DNA from: Eutreptiella sp. 'Long Island Sound 2002'
Taxonomy: Eukaryota > Euglenozoa > Euglenophyceae > Eutreptiales > Eutreptiaceae
Assembly (NCBI GenBank): GCA_964036045.1
Contig: OZ038383.1
Location: forward strand, 6,836,430-6,900,429
Direction: 5' to 3'
DNA: 64,000 nt
In this document: positions 1-8,400 of the stretch, one piece after another
Layout of the letters: each line of letters begins with the position of its first letter
Numbering within the stretch: the stretch's first letter is position 1
Program-made: the position numbers and the translations under genes
The notes under the pieces: generated by a model
Database searches by the model: none
What the model saw: only the letters and a program-made list of their open reading frames with translations
What the model was told of the DNA's origin: nothing

Positions 1-385
1 AGGAACTCGCCTGTGGCTGGGCGGGACACCCCCCCTATTGGCAGGGTTTCAGGGTCCGGACTGAGCAGGGCATGGGTTGTGTTTGAGCCCCCGCCCCCAT
101 CAGCCACTGAGAGGGTCGGACCTGGGATTGGGATATGAGTTGGGACTGAGTGTCTATGGTCCTGTGATGCCCTTACCCCAGTCCAGTCTTAACCCCATGT
201 GTACATATCCTGATGTGTTGCTGTACATACTTTCGTTCCCTCTTTGCAGAGTGGCAAGGATTCTGAAACGCTTTGTCACATGACATGAGCGCATTGATGC
301 CCCTGTGAGCGTAGTGCTTTGCCTGCCTGCTCACTTGCGCGTGTCCCGCAGCGTCCCGTGGCCGGCCCCCCACGGGAACGCGTCA
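1..385 (+). repeat. 5' LTR of element 1, 3' portion only
   Basis: Nearly identical to 19483-19867. The match stops exactly at a CA dinucleotide (384-385), the expected LTR terminus. It contains the predicted RNA start and self-primer at 264-274. The rest of the LTR lies before base 1. Confidence 0.9.
264..274 (+). promoter_or_regulatory. Predicted RNA 5' end and self-primer sequence in the LTR
   Basis: TGAAACGCTTT is the exact reverse complement of the 11 bases at 386-396, which begin at the first base after the LTR. In the Tf1/sushi group of chromoviruses the first 11 nt of the genomic RNA pair with such a site and prime reverse transcription. By analogy, transcription would start at or next to 264 and R-U5 would be about 122 nt. 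The pairing is seen in the sequence. The start site is inferred. Confidence 0.65.
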
Positions 386-396
386 AAAGCGTTTCA
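386..396 (+). promoter_or_regulatory. Primer binding site of self-priming type
   Basis: AAAGCGTTTCA directly abuts the LTR end at 385 and pairs over all 11 bases with 264-274. It does not begin with TGG, so it does not look like a site for a tRNA 3' CCA end. This contrasts with element 2, which has a tRNA-type site. Confidence 0.7.
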
Positions 397-823
397 CCGC
401 CGCGGGGTTACCCAACCCTCGCGTGCCACTCGGGGCCACCAACCCCGAGCAGCGCGGCGCAGCTCGCAGCTCGCAGCGCAGCGCAGCATCTCGCAGCGCA
501 GCGCAGCGGCTCGCAGCGCCACTCAGCGACAGCGCCGAGTTCGTCACGGAGCCCGCAGCGCCGTCCAGAGCATCGCCCTGACCGCGCAGCGACCGTGGAA
601 GAGGTGCACAGACCAGGACTCCTGCATCAGCCCCATCAGCCGACCCGGAGTCCCATCGGCCGACCAGCAAGGCCGCGTCAACCACCTCCACAACCACCGG
701 CTGACCAGCACCAGCCGCACACCCAGCCCAGTGCTGCAGCACCCTCCTCAACAACCACAACCAGTTCGTTGAGTTGAACGAGTGCACATCAAGGACCTCA
801 AGACCAACTACGCCCCCGCTGCC
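397..823 (+). other. 5' leader of element 1
   Basis: This is the untranslated leader between primer site and gag. It contains a low-complexity stretch at about 455-545 made of CGCAGCGCAGC-like units. No coding feature is supported; the ORFs here are by-products of the repeat. Confidence 0.6.
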
Positions 824-3800
824 ATGGTGAATTGGCAAGAAGCGGGTAGGAGGTGGCCGCAGCCCCACCCCCATGTGGCGCGCCTGCTGCGCGGATTGCT
901 GTGGGACCAGCAGTACCGCTACAGCAATCCCCAGTGCGAAGGCGGCATGCCCGGGAGCTTCGAGCTCCGCGAGGACATGGGGGAGGACCGCCTGCGGGCA
1001 GTGGAGGAGTGGCTGCGGGCAGAAGGGTACGAGTACCGCTTCCGCCGCAAGCGCTGGAGAACGTGGACCCGGCCGGACAGGCCCGGCGAAGGGCTGCGCC
1101 CCGACGGGATTGAGGAGGACGAGGACCCCAACGCCTACCCGTCGGGCGCCTCGATCAACGTCTCCCTGTGGGACGTGATCGAGAAGAACTTCCCGGAACC
1201 GGGGAGCGAGCGCAGGCTGCAGGGCAGCAGCAGCGCGTCTCCGGCGACGGAGAAGCGGTCCGCCGGGGACAGGAAGCGGGACCGGAGGTGGCGGGAGTAC
1301 CAGGAATCCCTGGCCGCCGAAGCCGCCCAAGGCGCCAAGGGCAGAACCCCAGCCCCCAGTCCCCAACGGGCCAATGGTGGTCATCACCCCGGCTCCACCA
1401 CCCTTGGCGACTACATCAAAGTCGCCAGGCAGACCCAGGCCAAGCCCTGTCCGCTGCTCCTGAAGCCCCAGCAGGCCTCAGCAGGCCCCAGCAGCGACGT
1501 GGAGTCGGCCCACCGCGGGAGGATGCCCGCCGACCAGGCCAGCTCCAGCAGCAGCGCCGCTCCCGCCCAAAGGGACGTGGCGCGCGCCTGTGAGCGCGTC
1601 TGTGGGGCGCCCTGCAACCTTCGGGTTGCCCGGCAACGGGCCACGCAGCAGAACGCTGCCGTGGAGGGCGCCATCGGCATCGCCCATGAGGAGGCCACCG
1701 AGTGGGGCAGAGGCATGGACTACCACGCCTCGAAAGTGGCAGCCATCGCGGCCGGTCTCACGGCTGCGGCCGCCCATGAGGCAGTGGCTGCCCGGATCAG
1801 GGCAACCGACGAGGAAGCCCGCCGGACGCAGGAGGCCATCGCCTGCAAGGAGGCCGAGGTGAAGGCGCTGGAAGAGGCGCTTGCCCAAGAGGGGGCAGAG
1901 AAGGAGGCGGAGGAAAGGGCCCACGCCGAAGCAACGGCTAAGGCCCAGGAGGACGCCGCCAAGAAGGAAGCCATCGAGGCCGCGCGACGGAAGGTCGCTG
2001 AGGAGAAGGCCAAGACTGAGGCGGAGCTGGCAGCGTTGGAAGCGCAGAAGGCGCGGCTGCAGCAGGCCCGGGAAGCCGAGGCGGCTCGTGCTCGGGAAGA
2101 AGCCGAAGCGCGAGCTGCCGCAGCCACCGCCGCCGCAATGGAGGAGGCGGAGGACAAACTCCGCCGCGAGACTCCCCCGGGAGTATCACGAGTGGAGACC
2201 CTTCGAAAGCTTTTCGAAGGGGACGCCTCCTCCAGGATGACGCTGGATGAGGCGGACACGGGCAGCAGTGGGAGCAGTGGCACCACCGCCCATCGACGGA
2301 GGAAGGGCAAGGGGAAGACCCCCGAGAGGCCGCGGAGGCTAGCGGGTGGAGACCCCCATGACAGTGACCCCTTCTTCACCGCCAGTGACGGGGATGAACG
2401 AGGCCGCCGGCATCGCCAAGTGGTGGCTTGGACGGGCGGAGACGTCCCCATGGAACCTGTAGGTGAGGATGAGGATCTCCCTCCTCCCTACCGGAGCTCG
2501 GAGTCTTCAGAGACCGAGACGCCCAGGTGGGGCGACATGGGCGAGGATGACGACATGGACTTCGGCATCACGAAGAGGCGCCCATCCTCGGACCCACCGA
2601 GGCGACCCGGCGGAGACCCACCGGGACCCCCTGGCGGAGGACCATCAGGACCCCCTGGAGGACGCCCACCGAGTGGACCCCCTGGAGGCGGACCACCGGG
2701 CGGGGGAGGACCCCCTGGACCGGGCGGACCCGGCGGAGGCCCTCCTGGAGGACCCCCTGGGGACCCCGACGACCCACCAGGGAATGGCGACCCGGATACC
2801 ACCTGGTGGTGGATTGTCTACCTCCGCAGGAGAGTCCAGTTGCTCGAGCTGGAGGTAGACACGGGCAAGGTCGAGATGGCTCGCATCTCCACAGTCGCCG
2901 CGCGCGCGCAGAAGGAGCTGGACATCGCCAGGGCCGAGACCAAGTCGCTGACCAACGTCGTCAGCGGCCTGCAGGAGAGGCTGGACGCGCTGGAAGCCCG
3001 TGGGAGCGTCGGCAGCGACCACCCACCCCTGGAGTCTGGCTCGTCGGACGACGGCTGGGGACCCGGACCAGGTCCAGGCAGACCCCACGCCCCCGGCGGA
3101 GCCCCCAGGAGTCGCCCCAGCGCCAGTGCCCCCTCTCTCACCGCCCCCTCTCACCACAGCGCGGGCCGCCGCAACGAGCGCGTGCCGCCCGGCAGTGGCA
3201 GTGAGGAATGGCGTGATGAGTGGCTCAGCGCGGAGTACCGCAACCGCCGTGCTCCACCGCGGACACCGGTAGGCCCCCGGCGCCCCGCACCACCACCTGG
3301 ACCACCACCTGGCCCGGTGCCAATCTCAATGGCTGGAGGACGTTATGGTGGACTCAGGGATGAGGTTCCCAGAGGAGACGTGGAGTGGGATGTCGGCGAA
3401 GGTGAGGACCTGGACCTGGACCTGGAGGAGTTCGACATCAGCCCGCCGCGTGGTGTACGACGGGAGGCCGCTGAACTCAGCCGCCGGCGCCGTGATGAAG
3501 ATGCGTACATGGAAAGAGTACGGCGTGAACATTTTGGTTCAGCGTACGTGGAGGAACCGCGTCGTAGCCACAGGGATTCCATGGAGGAGATGGACGTGGC
3601 GGCCGTGGGAGTCCGTGGGCGAGGCCGATGGGAACCTCGGTCGACCTCGCGGCCGGCGTTCATGGTCTCTAAGGCCGCGGACGCCGCCGTGTGGGAAGAC
3701 TTGAAGGACATCAAGCCCCCCATGTACGATGGCAACCCCCTCAACCTCGACCGCTTCCTGGAGAAGCTGGACGATTGGGGGCTGACCGTCACTGAAGACC

Positions 3801-5146
3801 TGCCTCCCGCGGATGCGGAGAGATACGTCTTCAAACGGTTCAGGTACCGCCTGCCGGAAGTGCTCGGCGAGCTATACTTCGTGGCGACCAAGGAGGTGAG
3901 AATCAAGACCCTCAAGGAAGCCAAGAAGTGGCTCAACGAGCAGGAGCGGGTGGACGCTCCGCAGGTGGCTGCCAAGCGCTGGAAGTCCATCAAGCTTGAG
4001 CATGATGGACGGGGGATCCGCCTACGAGATTGGCGGGACTTCCGAGGGAAATACACCCTCTTCCGCCGCAACGTGGAGGATTGGAACGAGGGTGACGAGC
4101 AGGCTCGCCTGGTCTCCATGCTGCCGGAAGCATGGATCAAGAGGGTCACCAAGGAGGAATCCAAGAGGGCCAAGTCCAACCACACGGTCAAGATGATGCT
4201 CCCCAAAGAGTATCACTCGAACGTGGTGGCTTGGGCGAAGAAGAACGTGGCCCGGGATGTCAAACGGCACTCCCTGCGGAACGCTCTTCTCATCACCGTC
4301 TCGGGCGATCGCGAGAAGACCGCGATGTGGCGCCTTGACGAGTGTGAGTTGAGCGGCCAGACCATCCGTCTGCAGCCCATCCCGGCGCGGATGAGCTGCC
4401 ACGAGATCCTGGAGTGGGTTGGCGAGGAAGTACTCAAAGAGTACCGAAACCTCCACCACACCCGCGGGTTGAGGCCCGGCGACCGCGACGTCAACTATGT
4501 TGGCGAGGGACCTGGCGGGGAAGCCGCCATGGATCCAGCGGGAGCCGGCGGCGATGAGACTCTCGTCGACGATGACAACGACGATGAGCCCGCCGAGGTG
4601 GCCGTTTGTGCCTTCGTGGCCAACAACCTGAGCGCGGGGAGCAAACCGGGAAACTGGAAGCCCCTGCAGCAGGGTTGGAGGAAGAAGGAGAAGAGGGACC
4701 CTCGCCGCATTGGCGATCCTCCGCTGTCCTTTCAGGAGTTCATACGAGCTCACCCGCAGGGCTGTTTCGTGTGTTATGGGAGGAAGAAAGGCTTCAACCA
4801 TGACCACCGAACATGCCCCGTCCACAGGGCCGACACGGAGGCTTACAAGAAGGCGCACGGGTCGAAGAAGCGTGCGCCCGCGGGTATCCGGGAAGCCAAA
4901 ATGGAGGTCGACAAGGACGAGCTGGCCAAGCTGATGTCGTCGGTGGGGACCGAGTTGGCCAAGGAGATCCAGGAGATCAAGAAAAATTGGTTCCCCAGGT
5001 CGGACAACAAGAACAAGGAGAACAACCAGAATGACCAGAACAAGGACAAGGACAAGAACAAGGGTAAGAAAGGGGGAAGGAAGAAGGGCATCAACGAGGT
5101 TGATGCGGAGGAGAACACCCCTTCCTCCACAACCGACGCCCCCTAG
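824..5146 (+). CDS. gag: Gag polyprotein, element 1
   Basis: Large Gag of about 1,440 residues. I take the start as the first ATG of the open frame (824, context GCCATGG); the frame is open further upstream only through a GTG. The N-terminal half is variable. It has an Ala/Glu/Lys/Arg-rich segment of coiled-coil character (roughly 1740-2160) and a Gly/Pro run built from GGPPG-like units (2590-2790). The capsid-like part is near 3690-4150, with the retroelement-Gag pattern of a predicted start around PPMYDGNPLNLDRFL. A zinc-knuckle-like cluster follows at 4763-4816 (C-x2-C, then H and C, with a longer loop than the standard CCHC). The tail is Lys/Asn/Asp-rich. It ends in TAG at 5144-5146, in a context shared with element 2. 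It would form the virus-like particle and package the RNA. Its length is well above that of typical Ty3 Gag. Confidence 0.88.
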   Translation: MVNWQEAGRRWPQPHPHVARLLRGLLWDQQYRYSNPQCEGGMPGSFELREDMGEDRLRAVEEWLRAEGYEYRFRRKRWRTWTRPDRPGEGLRPDGIEEDEDPNAYPSGASINVSLWDVIEKNFPEPGSERRLQGSSSASPATEKRSAGDRKRDRRWREYQESLAAEAAQGAKGRTPAPSPQRANGGHHPGSTTLGDYIKVARQTQAKPCPLLLKPQQASAGPSSDVESAHRGRMPADQASSSSSAAPAQRDVARACERVCGAPCNLRVARQRATQQNAAVEGAIGIAHEEATEWGRGMDYHASKVAAIAAGLTAAAAHEAVAARIRATDEEARRTQEAIACKEAEVKALEEALAQEGAEKEAEERAHAEATAKAQEDAAKKEAIEAARRKVAEEKAKTEAELAALEAQKARLQQAREAEAARAREEAEARAAAATAAAMEEAEDKLRRETPPGVSRVETLRKLFEGDASSRMTLDEADTGSSGSSGTTAHRRRKGKGKTPERPRRLAGGDPHDSDPFFTASDGDERGRRHRQVVAWTGGDVPMEPVGEDEDLPPPYRSSESSETETPRWGDMGEDDDMDFGITKRRPSSDPPRRPGGDPPGPPGGGPSGPPGGRPPSGPPGGGPPGGGGPPGPGGPGGGPPGGPPGDPDDPPGNGDPDTTWWWIVYLRRRVQLLELEVDTGKVEMARISTVAARAQKELDIARAETKSLTNVVSGLQERLDALEARGSVGSDHPPLESGSSDDGWGPGPGPGRPHAPGGAPRSRPSASAPSLTAPSHHSAGRRNERVPPGSGSEEWRDEWLSAEYRNRRAPPRTPVGPRRPAPPPGPPPGPVPISMAGGRYGGLRDEVPRGDVEWDVGEGEDLDLDLEEFDISPPRGVRREAAELSRRRRDEDAYMERVRREHFGSAYVEEPRRSHRDSMEEMDVAAVGVRGRGRWEPRSTSRPAFMVSKAADAAVWEDLKDIKPPMYDGNPLNLDRFLEKLDDWGLTVTEDLPPADAERYVFKRFRYRLPEVLGELYFVATKEVRIKTLKEAKKWLNEQERVDAPQVAAKRWKSIKLEHDGRGIRLRDWRDFRGKYTLFRRNVEDWNEGDEQARLVSMLPEAWIKRVTKEESKRAKSNHTVKMMLPKEYHSNVVAWAKKNVARDVKRHSLRNALLITVSGDREKTAMWRLDECELSGQTIRLQPIPARMSCHEILEWVGEEVLKEYRNLHHTRGLRPGDRDVNYVGEGPGGEAAMDPAGAGGDETLVDDDNDDEPAEVAVCAFVANNLSAGSKPGNWKPLQQGWRKKEKRDPRRIGDPPLSFQEFIRAHPQGCFVCYGRKKGFNHDHRTCPVHRADTEAYKKAHGSKKRAPAGIREAKMEVDKDELAKLMSSVGTELAKEIQEIKKNWFPRSDNKNKENNQNDQNKDKDKNKGKKGGRKKGINEVDAEENTPSSTTDAP

Positions 5147-5179
5147 CGGAGCCCCTGCAGCCAAGGGCCCCAGCTAGGG
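5141..5179 (+). promoter_or_regulatory. Candidate stop-codon readthrough signal
   Basis: The gag TAG (5144-5146) lies inside CCCTAGC (5141-5147). This is perfectly complementary to GCTAGGG (5173-5179), giving a 7-bp stem that contains the stop codon. The same frame stays open for 116 codons after the TAG, and the motif CCTAGCGGAGCC recurs almost unchanged at the gag stop of element 2. This suggests programmed readthrough, though no experiment supports it here. Confidence 0.5.
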
Positions 5180-5494
5180 CGGTCGCAGGATGGTGACGTG
5201 GGTAGCGCCGAACCATCCCAGTCGGGAGTCGATAAGCACAAGGGGACTGCCGCGGGCGGAAGGCCCGGTCCGGCGCCCAGTCGCGGAGGCGGGGTGAGGA
5301 CAAGTGAAGGCACGAACCCTTGCACCCGTCCGTCCTTCGCGACCAAGGATGTGTTTGATGTACTACAGGATCTTTCCGAGAGTATCGGAGGATCACCCGG
5401 ACCGCAGCTGGATGCTGCAGATGGGCAGCCTGAGCCCATTGTCCACGACCTGCACCAGTCGCTTGTTGAGCTTCTGGAACGCCGGAGATCCTGA
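5147..5494 (+). CDS. Gag-Pol linker ORF after the gag stop
   Basis: This is the gag frame continued after TAG, ending in TGA at 5492-5494. Its sequence is protein-like, with acidic and helical stretches such as DLHQSLVELLERRRS. It overlaps the open part of the pol frame only within 5470-5494. Reaching Pol therefore needs a -1 shift in that 25-nt window, re-initiation or splicing. I see no standard X-XXY-YYZ slippery heptamer there. One interpretation is that readthrough makes this linker and a second recoding step or a mutation separates it from pol. Confidence 0.45.
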   Translation, partial: RSPCSQGPQLGRSQDGDVGSAEPSQSGVDKHKGTAAGGRPGPAPSRGGGVRTSEGTNPCTRPSFATKDVFDVLQDLSESIGGSPGPQLDAADGQPEPIVHDLHQSLVELLERRRS

Positions 5495-8400
5495 GTTTGC
5501 ACGCCGTGCGCCGTGTCGGTCGCGAGCGGCAGTTGCATCTTAAGGTCCGTGCCTTATGCGGGGAAGTGGAAAGGGTTTTCGACGTGTTGGTCGACACGGG
5601 AGCTCAAGTCAGCTTGGTCAAGGCTGGCCTGCTTCCGCCAGAGTGTCTTACCGACAGTCGGAAACCTGTCAGGCTGAAGGTGGCGAACGGCCAGTACATG
5701 GTGGGAGGCACGAAGGAAGCGGCCATTGGGCTGCAGTTCGTGAACCATCGTGAGCTGAGCCGCCCAGACCTCGGCAAGGAAATCCTCCTGCACGGTCGCT
5801 TCTACGAGGCCGAGATGGACTGGGACATGATCGTCGGGTACGACTTCATGATGGAGACGGACTCCGGCGTCCTCCCGGCCCAGGCCTCCATGACCCTGTA
5901 CCAGGACGACCAGCTCTCGTGGCTTTCGTCACCTGAGCACCATGTGGAATGCCAATGGATCCACCCCGAACGCAATCAGCTCGAAGTGGCCGCGCTGGAC
6001 ACTGAGCCCACTGGGCCAGCAAACCAGGAGTACGGCGTAAGGCCGGAAGTGGCGAACCGAGTGGTCGCGGACCTGGGAGCGTCGGATCTGGCCCTGGATG
6101 CGTTCTCTTCAGGAACCTCCGCCCATCTTCGGGTATGTGAGAAGTACTGGAGCGCACAGGACTCCGCGTGGAAGAAGCACTGGGGTCCGCATCAGGGCTT
6201 GATGTGGATCCATTGCCCTCGATGGGACATTCCAAGAGCGATAGCGAAGATTCGCAAGGACCGCTCCAAGGCAGTGCTGGTTGTTCCTATGGGATGCACC
6301 GAGGAGGAAAGTACCCGACATTGGGTAGCCTCACTAACCAACATGACCTTAAACAAGGTCGTCCTACCGGCTGGAGAGAGTGTCTATCAGGACGCTAAGG
6401 GACAGCCCATGCCACCCCAGAGATGGCCAACGGAATTCCACTATGTGGATGGGGGCCTTGATCAGGCCGACACCACGGACTTCGTGTGTGTCAACCGCAT
6501 CATAGCGGAGCCTTGGAGGCAATGCTTTGCGGTTCCCCCTGTTGACATCGAAGAATCCGAATCGGAAGAGCCCCTCACTGAAGAGGAGTGGGATCTGGTT
6601 CAGGGGTATATGGATCAGCCCTTTCACGACTGGGGAAACCAGCGTGAGGGCAAGGGCCAGGACAGAGCCTGGTGGGAAGTGGACTCGATCGTCTCTGGTT
6701 CCTATGACGGGAACACTTTCGTGCAGAGGGTGCTGGACCACCTATCCAGCCAGGACGAGCCAATCGGGGGTAACCCACCCACCTACGGCGATCTGTTCCG
6801 AGGCAAGACCAGAGATGGCCCTTTGGGCCACCTGGGAAGACCACCTGAGCCGAAAGTGAGCGGGGTCGCTACCCCTCAAGTAAGCTCCGTGGTTCAAGTG
6901 CCCGGAAAAGCCAAGGCGGAGTCCGATGACTGCCCCAAGATCCAGGCGTTGAGGGCCAGGCTGAAGCATAAGTATGGTGACACCTTCTTCAGCGGTAAGC
7001 CTGTGTTTCCCCCACCGGTGCGTGGACCGTATGGCGAGGCCAAGATACGACTGAAGCAGGACCCCCGTGTGTACCGGCACCGGGAGTTTGCCCTGAGGGG
7101 CGAGAGGAAGGAGGCCATGGAGAAGATCCTCCGTGACTTCATCCAGAGAGGCTGGCTCGAGCCGTGCCACTCCGAATGGGCCTCTCCTTGCTTCGTCGTC
7201 CCCAAGAAGGTTGCCGGTGAGTGGCGGCTCGTGGTCGACTACCGCGGCCTGAACGCCCAAACGCAGCACGACAGCTATACGCTGCCCCTCATTGAGGACA
7301 TGCTGCAAAAGCAACACCGGCGGAGGATCTTCACGGTGATTGACCTGAAACATGGTTATCATCAGATGCCTCTCGCCGAGGAGTCCCGTGCCTGCACAGC
7401 CATGAGCACCCCACTTGGACCTCTCCGATGGAAGGTGATGCCCATGGGCGTTACCAACGGCAATGCGGCTTTTCAGCGGATGCTGGAGAACCTGCTTGAG
7501 CCAGTGCGCGACTGTGCGGACCCCTTCGTGGACGACGTGATCATCGCGTCCGGGGACCCCAGTATGAGCTACGAGGAGCTCCTGGAGGCACACGAGAGGG
7601 ACGTCACTCGAGTGCTGGACCTTCTGGTTCGGCACAAGCTCACGGGCAGCAGTGACAAGGCCACCATTGCGGTAAGCGAGGTGGTCTTCGCTGGCCACGT
7701 AATCGGGAACGGGCAGCGAAAGCCCATACCTGGCAAGGTGGCTGCGATTGAGCACTGGGAAAAGCCCAAAACGGTCTCTGAGCTACAGGCGTATCTGGGG
7801 TTCTGCAATTACTACTCGGGGTATATCAAAATGTATGCCGAGTATGCAGCCCCCATGACGACCATGCTCAAGGGCAACCGAGAGGAGACCAGGAAGGGGT
7901 CCAAGAAGGCTCTGGTCTGGACTGAAGAGTCCGACCGTGCCTTTGAGGGGATGAAGCAGGCGCTGCTATCCGCAGTGGGTCTGCACCTCGTGGATCCCGA
8001 CCGAGGGTTCGTCCTGCGCACCGACGCTTCCGACTACGCCGTTGGCGCTGTGTTGGAGCAAGTGCTTGACGACGGGAGGCACGTGCCCGTGGCCTTCTGG
8101 AGCCGAGTCCTGGCGGAAGGCCAGAGACGGATGTGGACGCCCCGTGAAAAGGAGGCGTATGCCATCGTCATGGCTCTCAGGAAATGGGCTGGGTACATAG
8201 CCCTCCATCCCGTCACCGTCTGCGCCAACCATCAGAGTCTGCAGTCGTGGCACAAGGAGCACGTGGACACCCCCTCAGGTCCCGCCTCCCGACGGGCAAG
8301 ATGGCACGAGACCTTGGCCAAGTTCGACCTTACGGTTGTTTATATTCCTGCAAAGGATAACACCGTGGCGGACTGTCTCAGTAGGTGGGCCTATCCCGCC

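Noticed and set aside
383-1387. 334-codon minus-strand ORF across the element 1 leader and gag start
   Set aside because: It is antisense to gag in GC-rich DNA, with no domain. The gag frame explains the openness.
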